Numbered from the stretch's first letter, positions 43,449 to 53,153 are shown. The stretch is DNA of 64,000 nucleotides from Pirellulaceae bacterium (GCA_019636375.1 JAHBXS010000001.1:806001-870000); one strand, 5' to 3'. Made by a program: numbers and translations. The notes: generated by a model not told the origin, from the letters alone.

Positions 43449-43860
43449 AAACGCTTCCGCTAGCCCATCATTGACGTTTTTCGATAAAAACTTCTGGTCA
43501 CCATATTGCCAAAACGCTCGACCTTCGGTGCAAGTCGCGATTTTTATTGTGGCTTGCCGGAATTTCTAAATCCGCAGTGACAGAAGCGACTGATGATACC
43601 TTTGAGAGCCTGTCGTTGTCTATCGTATCGGTCTGTCTCGAAACCGATTCCGCTCGCAGCTCTATCGTCATAGGTCGTTATCCCTTTCCATTTTCGAATC
43701 GAAATTTCGTAACCACTGGCCGCGTTCGAAGGCTAGTGAACTGTTTTCTCGAACAAGCCCAGCGGGCCGGGAACGGCTTCATCAGGCTCCAATCTGGTTA
43801 AGGAAAATACTGCAAAAACAACCGTTTTATCAAAAACTTGAAAATTTCGCCTCAAAGATA
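43449..43860. other. Gap between the DUF420 gene and the DUF1559 promoter
   Basis: 412 bp. A few short frames occur (for example on the + strand near 43547-43801) but lack protein character. The DUF420 gene is transcribed away from it, so its promoter should lie near 43449. Confidence 0.45.
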
Positions 43861-43911
43861 TTGACACCAATTGTAGCCATAGCTACATTTTGAATTGTAG
43901 CCATTGCTACA
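43861..43911 (+). promoter_or_regulatory. Promoter with twin operator-like inverted repeats upstream of the DUF1559 gene
   Basis: A perfect -35 TTGACA (43861-43866) is followed after 17 bases by TACATT (43884-43889). The inverted repeat TGTAGC-CATA-GCTACA (43872-43887) covers the spacer and -10. A second copy TGTAGC-CATT-GCTACA is at 43896-43911, 24 bp downstream. The layout is that of a repressor blocking this promoter. Confidence 0.65.
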
Positions 43912-43955
43912 TTTTTTGCGACTCTTATAACTTCCAGTTCTTCAAGGAAATCGAA

Positions 43956-44930
43956 ATGCTTCGTCGAGAGCCTAATCACCGAAACGCATTCACATTAATC
44001 GAGTTGCTGGTGGTGATCGCCATCATCGGAATACTGTCGGGACTCCTGCTTCCAGCCGTGCAACAAGTTCGTTCGGCCGCGCGGCGGATTTCAAGCGTCA
44101 ACAATCTCAAACAGATCGGGTTGGCGATGTACAACTACGAGTCGGCTTTGACGCGTTATCCGCCGGGTTACATGAGCGTTGTTCCTCATCCCGATATGGA
44201 CCCAAACACTTGGGATGGACCGCCCGGCTGGGCATGGGGGACATACATTCTGCCCTTCATGGAGGGCAACAACGTTTACGATCAACTGAATTTAAATTTA
44301 CCCTGTTGGCATCCTGACAATTCGGCGATCGTTCAAGCCACGATTCCGACTTTTCTATGTCCAGGAGCCCCTGGCCCCGAGGGCCCCGTCAATATTGTGG
44401 ACGATTCCGGCAACGTGCTGGCCGTCTTTGGACGGTCTCATTACGTTGCAAATGTTGGTCAAGACGAACCCTGGGCTCACGCTCAAGCGCCCATCCAGGG
44501 CGACTGGAGTCGGATTGCATCTGGGCCTTTCTATCGCAATTCGCGAGTCAAAATTCGCGACATTACCGACGGCACAACCACGACTGTTTTTGTCGGTGAG
44601 CACACGACCGTCAGCGAAAAGACCTGGGTCGGCGTCATTCCTGGAGCGGTTTGTGGTCCTACAGATCCAGTTAGATTTCCGCTCACCGACATTGATGACG
44701 CTGCAACTCTGGTCCTATTTCATAGTGGCCCTTCAATTGCCGAACCCGGCGTGATCCATCCGCCGAGTTTTCCCACCTGTCACGTTTGTCAACTCTATTC
44801 CCCTTGGCCAGGCGGCAACGTCTTGCTGGGCGATGGTAGTGTGCGATTCATCCCAACCACGATTGATGTCAATATCTGGGCGTCGATGTCTACCATTTCG
44901 GGTAATGAGGTCATCAACGATGATTTCTAA
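43956..44930 (+). CDS. DUF1559 protein with type IV pilin-like N-terminus
   Basis: 324 residues from ATG 43956, preceded by AAGGAA at suitable distance. The N-terminus NAFTLIELLVVIAIIGILSGLLLP is the prepilin-type cleavage/methylation motif (cut before Phe12) plus membrane helix. It is followed by the planctomycete pattern RRISSVNNLKQIGLAMYNYES. Near the end GNVLLGDGSVRFI is the family's H-x9-DG-type signature. DUF1559 proteins are abundant in planctomycetes; they are pseudopilin-like and their function is mostly unknown. The stop overlaps the next gene by 11 bases. Confidence 0.93.
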   Translation: MLRREPNHRNAFTLIELLVVIAIIGILSGLLLPAVQQVRSAARRISSVNNLKQIGLAMYNYESALTRYPPGYMSVVPHPDMDPNTWDGPPGWAWGTYILPFMEGNNVYDQLNLNLPCWHPDNSAIVQATIPTFLCPGAPGPEGPVNIVDDSGNVLAVFGRSHYVANVGQDEPWAHAQAPIQGDWSRIASGPFYRNSRVKIRDITDGTTTTVFVGEHTTVSEKTWVGVIPGAVCGPTDPVRFPLTDIDDAATLVLFHSGPSIAEPGVIHPPSFPTCHVCQLYSPWPGGNVLLGDGSVRFIPTTIDVNIWASMSTISGNEVINDDF

Positions 44931-45315
44931 GTTGCAGCGAATTCGGCTCAGTAGCTCGGTTTTCGAAAATCGTCTAGGCCAAATCGATCAGCGAACGACT
45001 TGGACTCTCTTGGCTCTTTTTGTCCTCGGAGGGATCGCCGTTTATTTGTGGATGCCCCGATTGACCTACTATCCCAAGGTGACTCACCCAGAGGCGGACA
45101 AGTTAATGCGCCAACTCTATACGGCATGTTCTTCGAACGACGAACAGCGTTTGACTGCGGCCGAAGAACGATTTCAAAAATTGATAGACGCCGAAACGAT
45201 TAGTGCGGCCGAACGTGGGGCCTTTGAAAAGATTTTCAAGATGGCTCGGGCTGGTTCTTGGGAAAAGGCAGCCAGCGATTGCCTCAGATTTGCCCAAGAC
45301 CAAGTCTCCCGCTGA
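44920..45315 (+). CDS. Small single-pass membrane protein coupled to the DUF1559 gene
   Basis: 131 residues from the ATG at 44920, inside the last codons of the DUF1559 gene. One membrane helix (WTLLALFVLGGIAVYLWM, residues about 27-45) is followed by a soluble helical domain (EADKLMRQLYTACSSNDEQR, AERGAFEKIFKMARAG). The overlap implies translational coupling and a shared job at the membrane. No family recognised. Confidence 0.65.
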   Translation: MISKLQRIRLSSSVFENRLGQIDQRTTWTLLALFVLGGIAVYLWMPRLTYYPKVTHPEADKLMRQLYTACSSNDEQRLTAAEERFQKLIDAETISAAERGAFEKIFKMARAGSWEKAASDCLRFAQDQVSR

Positions 45316-45356
45316 CACTCAATCGCAGGGCAAATCACGATTCTCAATGCGGTTAT

Positions 45357-46328
45357 TTATGCGGCAGACAGTTTATGCGTGTCGCAAAGATCGACCAGCG
45401 CTCTGCGGGCTCGAACTTGATCGGCCTGCGATACCCACAATGTTTCCCGTATTTCTTTTAACAACAGCTTGGCGGCTGTAGGCGCCATACATTCCACCAC
45501 CCGATCCAAGACTCTTTTATCTGCTCGAAAAAGTGCAATCGCCCATAGCGCTGTGTTGGCTTGCCGCAAAAGTTCTCGCATATGGGCATCAGAGAAGTCC
45601 GCAAGGTCTTCAAACGCCAACAACTCGCGATTCAGGTCAGCGCCAGCGTCCGATTCTGCGGCGAGTTGAGTCGTGATTTCTTCTTGCAGGTCAGCCCCTA
45701 GATATCTTAGAGTCCGCGCCGCATAATTTCGGCCCTCTGACGTTCGGCACTCTGCTTGCGATTTAATTTTTGCCAGAAGGACTCGACCGATATGCACGTC
45801 GTCAATTTCATTCAGAATTCCGATGTCGCAAAGTCGTCGAACTACTGAAATTCGCACGGGCGATTCGAAGCCTTGTAAAACCTCGGCTGCTCGATGCGGC
45901 TCCAAGCTGGCCAAGGCTTCAGCGATCAATTTAGGGTGCTCTCCTCGCAATAATTCGCGCAACTTTTCCACAGAGAGACTTTTCCAGAAGGAATGTTTAG
46001 AGTCTGAACAAAATGGAGCTTTTCCGGTTTCTGGTTCCTTGTCGCCGTCGTCTCGATTGATTCGGCGACTCATACTCGGGAATGATTCGAACAGCGAAGG
46101 CCCATTGATCTCGCAGGTTTCGGCTTTCTGGCGTTCGTCGAGTTCATTGAGTAAACCCGCTAGGGCACATTGCTGACTTTCAATTTTACTCTGGTCTATT
46201 TCTTGAACTGCATCGATCAATTGAGTCAAATCATTGATCTGCAATCGCGACAATACCCGCGCTGCATATCCCAATGGAAGCGCCTTAAACGCCAAAGCAG
46301 CACGTTGGATGTGCGTCAAAGTTCCCAT
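45357..46328 (-). CDS. FliG-like protein (divergent)
   Basis: 323 residues from the ATG at 46328 (MGTLTHIQRAALAFK). The middle part ELLRGEHPKLIAEALASLEPHRAAEVLQGF matches the FliG middle-domain pattern (EHPQ...AAEVL). The C-terminal part FEDLADFSDAHMRELLRQAN, then LWAIALFRADKRVLDRVVECM, follows the FliG C-terminal domain (FEDL...). FliG forms the rotor ring and torque face of the flagellar motor. The charged torque helix is poorly conserved here, so a non-motor role is possible. It lies within 6 kb of fliW and csrA. Confidence 0.6.
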   Translation of the reverse strand: MGTLTHIQRAALAFKALPLGYAARVLSRLQINDLTQLIDAVQEIDQSKIESQQCALAGLLNELDERQKAETCEINGPSLFESFPSMSRRINRDDGDKEPETGKAPFCSDSKHSFWKSLSVEKLRELLRGEHPKLIAEALASLEPHRAAEVLQGFESPVRISVVRRLCDIGILNEIDDVHIGRVLLAKIKSQAECRTSEGRNYAARTLRYLGADLQEEITTQLAAESDAGADLNRELLAFEDLADFSDAHMRELLRQANTALWAIALFRADKRVLDRVVECMAPTAAKLLLKEIRETLWVSQADQVRARRALVDLCDTHKLSAA

Positions 46329-46708
46329 TTCTGACCAAATTGCAAGAGTTTTCGATTGACCTCCAGTTCCATCGGCAAATGACCCTGGTCGCGTTTCCTG
46401 CAACCTGGATTGATACCGTTGTCTCAGAAAAACGGCAAAATTTAGCCAGTAACAACCCCTACAGACGTTACGGATTGCCGCATTTTCGGCGTCATTGGTC
46501 ATCTCTTTGGGTACCGCAAAGCTCGACCTATCAGCTCAACCATTGCCCCAAACGAAGAATTTGGCCCAATTTGATTTGCGGTTTTTCAACGTCAGCGGCC
46601 TGAGTCGGCAGCCCGAAACGGCGGTTGTCAACTTACCCTTAAATCGATAGACTTAGGGTCCATTTTTAAAAACAACAAAATTAAAACAGAACTTTTGGAG
46701 CGCTGCCC
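46329..46708. other. Gap upstream of the FliG-like gene and the basic peptide gene
   Basis: 380 bp between divergent genes. The FliG-like frame stays open some 58 codons upstream of its chosen start but loses similarity. An A/T-rich part (46650-46690) precedes the basic-peptide gene and probably holds its promoter. Confidence 0.45.
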
Positions 46709-46798
46709 GTGGGGACAAAGAGAACAGGTAAAGGCCGACGAAAACAAGGGAGTAAAAAACGCCGCAATCGCGCGAAAATCCGTCATCGCAAGAAATAA
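46709..46798 (+). CDS. Very basic 29-residue peptide
   Basis: A GTG at 46709 with GGAG eight bases upstream opens a frame of 29 codons to TAA. Its sequence runs GTKRTGKGRRKQGSKKRR and then NRAKIRHRKK, with more than half Lys or Arg and no acidic residue. Size and charge resemble tiny ribosome-associated proteins (THX, or the bacterial AURKAIP1/COX24-type peptides), but I see no firm match. The good ribosome-binding site and isolated position argue that it is a real gene. Confidence 0.55.
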   Translation: MGTKRTGKGRRKQGSKKRRNRAKIRHRKK

Positions 46799-47020
46799 TT
46801 GGCGGCTTTTTCTGAAGTAGTGCAGCGCTATTATTTAAGCACTTACTTTTTTGCCAAGCGTTACTTTCATCTGGTAGATTGACGCCTTACCAGAATTTCC
46901 TCGCCATTCGGCTAGAAGTTATTGCGCTAGCGCGCGACCCTTTAGGCAAATTTCTGGCCGGCGCAGTGGATTTCCAAACGTCAAATTTGTTGCGCGCTGC
47001 GTGCTGGAAGGAAACCGGGG

Positions 47021-47374
47021 TTATTCGCTGTTCGCTGAATCAACTGCTTCGGGATACCAGCACAACTTTAACAACTGGCTTTGTACCTTGATCGCACGGA
47101 TGAGCGTCCAAACTTGTTCTGACGAAAAACGTTGAGGGTCGGAGCTGGCCAATTCCTCAAGTTCGCGGGTGATGGCCTCGTGCTGATCGACAGCAGCTTG
47201 AAGTCGTAAGTTGGTTAACTCCCAAATCCGTTCAAGCTGGTCAGGGTCAGTCGCATTTTCTGAAATTTGATCCATTGAAAGCATTACGGTAGCGATGCGT
47301 GCCACTTCTCGAGGCCCCGCGTCGGGCATTCGAGTTTCGATCATTTGAGTTATTTCGCTGCAGTTCATCGGCAA
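47021..47374 (-). CDS. Hypothetical helical protein
   Basis: 117 residues; the start may be the Met at residue 3 (MNCSEITQMIETRM). It is all-helical and soluble (QISENATDPDQLERIWELTNLRLQ, EQVWTLIRAIKVQSQLLKLC). No family recognised. Size and composition recall small chaperones or flagellar accessory proteins, which the neighbourhood would allow, but this is a guess. Confidence 0.5.
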   Translation of the reverse strand: MPMNCSEITQMIETRMPDAGPREVARIATVMLSMDQISENATDPDQLERIWELTNLRLQAAVDQHEAITRELEELASSDPQRFSSEQVWTLIRAIKVQSQLLKLCWYPEAVDSANSE

Positions 47375-47505
47375 TCACACAGTGTTGTTTTTCGAGTTGC
47401 GGTTCGACAACTCGAACCGTGTGAAAACGTAGCTTACAAAAAAGCCTACAACCCTCTGCCGAATGAGTTTTTCCTCAATCAATTCCGCTACCGCCGTCGT
47501 AAACG

Positions 47506-49473
47506 TTAAAAACTGAACTCGAAACGGCCAATTCCGTCCGTGTTTTCATTGTTTACGAAGTCATCAATCAGATCATTTTCGACTTGATCATCCTGAGTAC
47601 CGCCAGTATCGCCGTCGTCAGTCTTTTGATCTCCGACAGAGGCTTTTTCTTTTGCCTCATCAGTTGCGGCGTCCACCCCCTGCATCTCAATTGCATCCGC
47701 GGCCTCTTTCACAGCGCTATCAGTCGGTCCCTCAAGCGGGGGAACTTCGAATTTCTCGATTAAGGCAGAGCGGTCGGTTCGAAGATTTTCGAGATTAAGG
47801 GCAGAAACGACGTAATACCAGGCTCCATACCGTTCGTTTAGCTCAGCGACTTTAGTCTTGGCTTCCTCGACGGCCGCATTGTATTCCGAGAGGGCATCTT
47901 CGTAGCGACTTAGGTTGATTTCATACTGAATTTTTTCGGACTCATAACTTAACACATCTTGATCATATTTTTCGAATGCCGCGTCTCGTTGTGGGATTGC
48001 TTCAACAGGCGGAGGAGCATCGTCTTGATTGGCATCTTCTTTTTTGTCTTGTGCCGCATCGGTCTGAGGTTTAAGTTCTGCAAGAGCTGGAGTGTATCCT
48101 TCTGGTTTCGTCGGTGCGATTGGCGGAGTTGGCTTTTGGGGTGGTCCGCCAGCAACGCGACTTTCATCCAAGCCGACTCTGATCAACACGAAACGATTTT
48201 TGCCAGAGCTTTTCGGCTTTGTGGCCGCAGGCTCATCATCCAAATTTTTTTCGGAATCGACAGGCACATCAGAAGTTTGTCCATCAAGCTCCATATCCGC
48301 AGAACCAATCTCAATCGCCTTCGAGTCGCCTTCGATACTCTTTCCCAGGTCAAGGTAAAAAACGTAGCCTTCATTGGTCGTAAAAGCAACTTGGCCAAAT
48401 TCTGAAATCAATTGGAGCGTATTGACGTCGCCCCCTTGTTCCGGTGCTTGAAGGTAAAACCCTCGGCGAGACATGTCCAAGGCAACGGACTGCAGTAGTC
48501 GCCCGAATTGCTCATCATCTTGTTTTAGCTCTGGAATTTCAGCGATTCGCATGTCGGCTCCAATTAAGGCCTTCCCCTGATGCCGAAATTTCTCCCGAAC
48601 GCCGACGATCTCCAGGTTGAGTAACGTGTCAATCAAATCATTGACTTCACCTTCTTTAACTCGTTCCTTTGTCACGTCCAAGCCCTGCATTTCCCAGCGG
48701 TTACTCTCCGTTTGCATCAAATTGACTTGGTCTACCGTTTGCTTGAACCGGCTGGTACCTAATGGATCACGAGGGTTATTCACAAGTTGATAGTTATCGA
48801 TCTTGAGTCCAACGACCTCGGGAGCCTCCAGTGCAATAAGCCGCGTATCGATCCAATCTGAGAATTTGGTAGACAGACTTAGATTGAGCGTCGTTTTATA
48901 AGTTTGACTCTCGCCGACCCGACGCACATAAAACTCGTTTCGCCGGGGCCGAGAAAAATTGGTATCCGTCACGGCCAAATCACCCTGCTCGACAGCCCTG
49001 CCAATGATCAGGTCGGCAAGTGTACGTCCTGACTCGTCACGAAGTAAAAGTCGTGTTCCGGCGGCTTCTGCATCTCCAAAACTCAATTCTTTCGGATCAC
49101 GAACCCCGAACCGTCGATGTTCATCCGGGATGCGCCCAACCACGGCTTCACGAGTCAGACCGATCAATGCCGTCGACACGTTGGCGAGCCTTTCTACTGC
49201 CTCGGCGGGATAATCACTGTGGGTTGGGATTCTCCAAATCCCTTGCCATTTTTGCAATACAAAAGTCTGCAGGTCCCCATTCTCGTCCAGAGCGGAGATT
49301 TCCAAATACGCCGCAGTGCGCGAGTCATCGAAGTTCTCAAAAAAAGGTTGCCCTACCAACTCAAATCCCGTCGTTTGCGGTGGACGATTAGCATAGTAGG
49401 ACCAACCAGCCGACAACGCGGCGATTCCAGCCATCCCAACAAACAACATCGTCTTCAGTGATTCAGTACTCAT
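47506..49473 (-). CDS. DUF4340 domain protein (partner of the ABC/GldG system)
   Basis: 655 residues. An N-terminal membrane anchor (MLFVGMAGIAALSAGWSYYA) precedes a large extracytoplasmic part with the DUF4340 pattern (LQKWQGIWRIPTHSDYPAEA, GVRDPKEL, TRLLLRDESGRTLADLIIGR). The C-terminal half is acidic with Pro and coiled-coil stretches. DUF4340 genes usually follow GldA/GldF/GldG-type transporter genes, as here (53 bases after the permease-GldG gene). The transported substrate is unknown. Confidence 0.88.
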   Translation of the reverse strand: MSTESLKTMLFVGMAGIAALSAGWSYYANRPPQTTGFELVGQPFFENFDDSRTAAYLEISALDENGDLQTFVLQKWQGIWRIPTHSDYPAEAVERLANVSTALIGLTREAVVGRIPDEHRRFGVRDPKELSFGDAEAAGTRLLLRDESGRTLADLIIGRAVEQGDLAVTDTNFSRPRRNEFYVRRVGESQTYKTTLNLSLSTKFSDWIDTRLIALEAPEVVGLKIDNYQLVNNPRDPLGTSRFKQTVDQVNLMQTESNRWEMQGLDVTKERVKEGEVNDLIDTLLNLEIVGVREKFRHQGKALIGADMRIAEIPELKQDDEQFGRLLQSVALDMSRRGFYLQAPEQGGDVNTLQLISEFGQVAFTTNEGYVFYLDLGKSIEGDSKAIEIGSADMELDGQTSDVPVDSEKNLDDEPAATKPKSSGKNRFVLIRVGLDESRVAGGPPQKPTPPIAPTKPEGYTPALAELKPQTDAAQDKKEDANQDDAPPPVEAIPQRDAAFEKYDQDVLSYESEKIQYEINLSRYEDALSEYNAAVEEAKTKVAELNERYGAWYYVVSALNLENLRTDRSALIEKFEVPPLEGPTDSAVKEAADAIEMQGVDAATDEAKEKASVGDQKTDDGDTGGTQDDQVENDLIDDFVNNENTDGIGRFEFSF

Positions 49474-49526
49474 AGCAATTCAATGAAATAGGGGAAACCA
49501 AAAATGATGCTTGAAAATTTCACAAT

Positions 49527-52352
49527 TTACACAGAGCGTTCTGGACGAATCTCACGACGCTCACGCAGCATACGACCCGTCAACACGACCAGCCCCATCA
49601 GCAGCGCGGGAACCGGAGCAAACGCCACCGAAACGAATCGAATCCAATTCTCTAGGCCTCGTACATGGCGAGATTCCTGCGCCTTGAGGACTTGATTCTT
49701 CGAAGCGAGCTCTTTTTCCAATCGATCGCGTTCTCGGTCGAATCGATTCTGTGCACCCTCAGCTTCTTGAGTTGATAACTGCAGTTTTTCAATAAAACTC
49801 GTGGTGTCGTCCTCGTCAATCGATTGCAAACTCTTTTCCAGTCGCTCACGAGCCGCCTGAAGTTGACCATCGAGTTGCTGGCGATTTTCCGATTCGGCAT
49901 CCACTCGCTGCTGCCGGTAAACGGAAACCATTCTTTCGAAAGTCGTCAAACTTCGCGGTGCGAACCGACGATTTCGCAACGCCACAAAATCTGATTTATT
50001 CGCCAATACTTCGATGGCATTTTCCAACAAACGATAGTTGTCAAGGGAAGGCGTTTTCAATGCCTCTTGTTGTTCGTAGTACATCTCCGACACAAAATCC
50101 AAATCAGCGATCACAAGCACATTGGCCTTATTCTTCTCGCGATCTTTCCCAAAAACTCGAGCGGCAATCGTTTTAGGCTTCGCATCCAAAACGGCAGGTG
50201 GGTTGGGATTTGGAACGTACAAGTCATCGTCGGTAATTTGACTGCGAATCGGCTCTTCGCGTGTACGAACTCGCCGCGTTGCCGGGTCGATTGCCTGGAC
50301 CTTTTCCATCGGTTTTTGTGTGAATTTTTCCCAAGAAATCAAGCCGGATCGTTCACCTAGTTGAATTAGCGGTACAAATTCGAATTTACTCTCTCCCTCT
50401 TTGGGAGCTAAGTTTCCTGGGTAAATGAATAAGACCTCTCGCAAGTATTTAGATACGGCCTCATCGACGTTAAAAGCGGGCCGCGCCATGTCGTTTTGGT
50501 TCACAAAAACAAACGATGTCTCATAGCGTCCGTAGAAACTCGGCCACGTCGGACCAAGATAGGGGGGCCACCACCCACTGAAGTTAGGATGCGGATTATT
50601 CAGATGCCATGCGACTTGATCGTAATCCCAGCGGATACCAATCGCATCAAAAACCCTTTCCGCCGTACCACCATCTACCTTTGGTCCCATTGTACTCGCC
50701 AGTTGCTGGGCGTACGGGGACCGAAACGAAATTCTTGGTTGACGCGGTGCATTGATAATTCCCAATTCTTGGGGCTGCCGGGATGTCCAATAGAATGGTA
50801 ATGGGTCCGCCAATATCAACACAGGATGTCCCGCCTCGATATACTTCACCAAAGCATCCGCTGCTTTCGTGTCGAGACTCGATGGATCGGGGACCAGCAA
50901 CACGTCGGGAGCCTCTCGAATCGTCACTGCCCCTTCGACATACTCCCGCAAGTCGCCTTGATCGATATGCAGAATGTCATAGTTCGCCTGAAGCTGCCGC
51001 ATCGCACTGGTATACGGAACCCACAACATCCGCTCGCCGCGAAACATGATCCCGCCAAAATGGGCATCTGTATCCACGATCCCTAATTTTATTTTCCATT
51101 CCCTTTGCGTCGTCGTCGTTAATCCTCGTGTCAGTTCGTATTCCACCGAAGACTGGGGTTCTAGTTTTGAGATTAATGCATCCCCGTTGGCACTCGAAAG
51201 ATAAGCACCAACGTAAACCTTCTGCTGCACGACTTTCCCGCCCACATCGCTGGTTATTTCTTGGGGGGTGACACCGATTCGTTCCGCCTGTTCAGCTTCT
51301 TCAGAGTTTGGAGTGACACTTACGACGTTGATCTTAACATTTTTCCCCGCTGAATAACTTAATTGACGCAACAGCCCCAAAAATTGCTTCTTAACCGCAA
51401 CATACTCCCTAGGAACTTCGTCACTCACAAATGCTTGCACCGAAACCAAGTGATCGCCATCGCGGATTTTCATTAACGTCGCCTTCGTCACGGAATCCAA
51501 CGAAAACGCTCTCTCCTTGGTTAAATCAAGTCGTGTTAGGGGGCTCGTCGAATTCGCCGAGACGATGTAACCCAAACATCCTAAAATCACTACCAAAGAA
51601 GCAAAACGGGTCATATACCGAGCCCACATCGAGAGAGAGTTCGTTGTCCGCCACTGACGTTTGCTGATCACAATCAAATTCAAATACAAAAATAAGACGA
51701 TCAGACCGACGAAGTAGCAAATCCCTGATGCGGAGACCAAACCGCTCGCGAAATCACTCAAATGCCAACTAAAACCCCAACTCTCGATCAATGGATTTCC
51801 GGAGAAGTAACTTCCGATAACGACGGGCACAGCACCCATTAGCGCCCCCAACACAAACGCTACCGTGGGGCTATCGGTCAAAGAAGACGCGAACATCCCA
51901 ATGGCGAGCAAGGCCAGTCCTGCCAAGAAGTAACCCAGATACGTCGTGGCCAGCACGCCGATGTCTGGCTGTCCTAAATTGAACAGAGCGACCAACTGCG
52001 GCAGCGAAAACACAAGCGCGATTCCATAAACTCCCGTAACCGAAAGAAATTTTCCGAGCAGAATCTCAAGGTCCGATGCTGGCAACGTAAATAGCAGCGC
52101 ATCGGTTCCCTGCCGTCGTTCATCAGCCCAAACTGACATCGTGATCGCCGGAGTCAAGAACAACAACAGCCACGGAAACCACATCGATAGCTGATCCAGC
52201 GACGCCAAATTTTCGGCGAAGAACTGCTGGTTAAATGTCGCCAATGAACACATTGTGACGAACACACCAATGAACAAGTATCCAAGCACCCCCGAAAAGT
52301 ACTGCGCCAGATTCCTCGATGCGATTGCCCAAATGACGTGCGGCCGAATCAT
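49527..52352 (-). CDS. ABC-2 permease fused to a GldG-like domain
   Basis: 941 residues. Residues 1-265 hold an ABC-2 type permease with about six helices (GldF-like). From about 290 the GldG-like extracytoplasmic part begins (LTRLDLTKERAFSLDSVTKA, LLRQLSYSAGKNVKINVVSV, EYELTRGLTTTTQ). A coiled coil near 830-890 and one C-terminal membrane helix (FAPVPALLMGLVVLTGRML) close the protein. In Bacteroidetes GldF and GldG are separate; the fusion is common in planctomycetes and relatives. It works with the ATPase at 52422 and the DUF4340 protein. Confidence 0.88.
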   Translation of the reverse strand: MIRPHVIWAIASRNLAQYFSGVLGYLFIGVFVTMCSLATFNQQFFAENLASLDQLSMWFPWLLLFLTPAITMSVWADERRQGTDALLFTLPASDLEILLGKFLSVTGVYGIALVFSLPQLVALFNLGQPDIGVLATTYLGYFLAGLALLAIGMFASSLTDSPTVAFVLGALMGAVPVVIGSYFSGNPLIESWGFSWHLSDFASGLVSASGICYFVGLIVLFLYLNLIVISKRQWRTTNSLSMWARYMTRFASLVVILGCLGYIVSANSTSPLTRLDLTKERAFSLDSVTKATLMKIRDGDHLVSVQAFVSDEVPREYVAVKKQFLGLLRQLSYSAGKNVKINVVSVTPNSEEAEQAERIGVTPQEITSDVGGKVVQQKVYVGAYLSSANGDALISKLEPQSSVEYELTRGLTTTTQREWKIKLGIVDTDAHFGGIMFRGERMLWVPYTSAMRQLQANYDILHIDQGDLREYVEGAVTIREAPDVLLVPDPSSLDTKAADALVKYIEAGHPVLILADPLPFYWTSRQPQELGIINAPRQPRISFRSPYAQQLASTMGPKVDGGTAERVFDAIGIRWDYDQVAWHLNNPHPNFSGWWPPYLGPTWPSFYGRYETSFVFVNQNDMARPAFNVDEAVSKYLREVLFIYPGNLAPKEGESKFEFVPLIQLGERSGLISWEKFTQKPMEKVQAIDPATRRVRTREEPIRSQITDDDLYVPNPNPPAVLDAKPKTIAARVFGKDREKNKANVLVIADLDFVSEMYYEQQEALKTPSLDNYRLLENAIEVLANKSDFVALRNRRFAPRSLTTFERMVSVYRQQRVDAESENRQQLDGQLQAARERLEKSLQSIDEDDTTSFIEKLQLSTQEAEGAQNRFDRERDRLEKELASKNQVLKAQESRHVRGLENWIRFVSVAFAPVPALLMGLVVLTGRMLRERREIRPERSV

Positions 52353-52421
52353 TTTTACTTTTTACTCCAATTCACGTTAAACCATTTCATCTAACTTATG
52401 CACAAAAATCACAACCACCGC

Positions 52422-53153
52422 TCAAGCGACCGGCTGAAAGCCGGTCAATCGATGAAACGAACCTTCTAGTCCTTGTGTCGCGTTCAACTCTGAGGTCGAG
52501 CCGTCAAACACCAATCGTCCCTGATTGATCAATATCACTCGGTCGCACAGCACCTCGACCTCATGCAGAATATGGGTCGATAGCAATACGGTCTTGTTCT
52601 GCCCCAAATCCCGAATCAACTGCCGAATCCCCACCAATTGATTGGGGTCCAATCCGCTCGTTGGCTCGTCTAAAATCAAGACGTCGGGATCATGAATCAA
52701 AGCTTGAGCCATCCCCACCCGTTGCCGAAATCCTCGCGATAATTTGTAAATCGGTTTGTGCCAGACCTCCGCCAAATCGCATTTATCGACCACAAAAGCA
52801 GTTCGCTCACGGCGTTGATTGGCGTTTAACCCCCGAGCGCGAGCCATGTAATTGATCGCAGACTCAGGGGTCATCTCGCTATACAGAGGCCCATTTTCGG
52901 GCAAGTAACCAATGCGTTCGCTTCCCTTCAGGCGTTCCCTCTCCATGTCGAAGCCAGCAATCGTCACGCGACCAGAAGTCGGAGCGAGATAGCCTGTCAA
53001 AATCTTCATCGTCGTCGATTTTCCGGCACCATTAGGTCCCAAAAAAGCACATACCTGCCGACGGGGGACTTCAAAGCTGACGTCGCTTACGGCCGCGAAT
53101 TTACCGTAGTGCTTGTTGATCCCCGTTGCAGAAATCATCATGTCGGTGCTCAT
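52422..53153 (-). CDS. ABC transporter ATP-binding protein (GldA/CcmA type)
   Basis: 243 residues. Walker A GPNGAGKST is at 39-47, the signature LSRGFRQRV at 138-146, and Walker B ILDEP around 160-164 with TSGLDPNQ following. It powers the permease-GldG fusion encoded 69 bases downstream. The DUF4340 gene completes the three-gene operon. Confidence 0.95.
   Translation of the reverse strand: MSTDMMISATGINKHYGKFAAVSDVSFEVPRRQVCAFLGPNGAGKSTTMKILTGYLAPTSGRVTIAGFDMERERLKGSERIGYLPENGPLYSEMTPESAINYMARARGLNANQRRERTAFVVDKCDLAEVWHKPIYKLSRGFRQRVGMAQALIHDPDVLILDEPTSGLDPNQLVGIRQLIRDLGQNKTVLLSTHILHEVEVLCDRVILINQGRLVFDGSTSELNATQGLEGSFHRLTGFQPVA

Noticed and set aside
43872-43911. BlaI/MecI-type operator identity for the TGTAGC-N4-GCTACA sites
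   Set aside because: Those operators have TACA/TGTA half-sites in the opposite polarity and tighter spacing, so the regulator family was left open.
46879-47091. 70-codon + strand frame
   Set aside because: Overlaps the helical minus-strand gene at 47021-47374 and lacks a ribosome-binding site.
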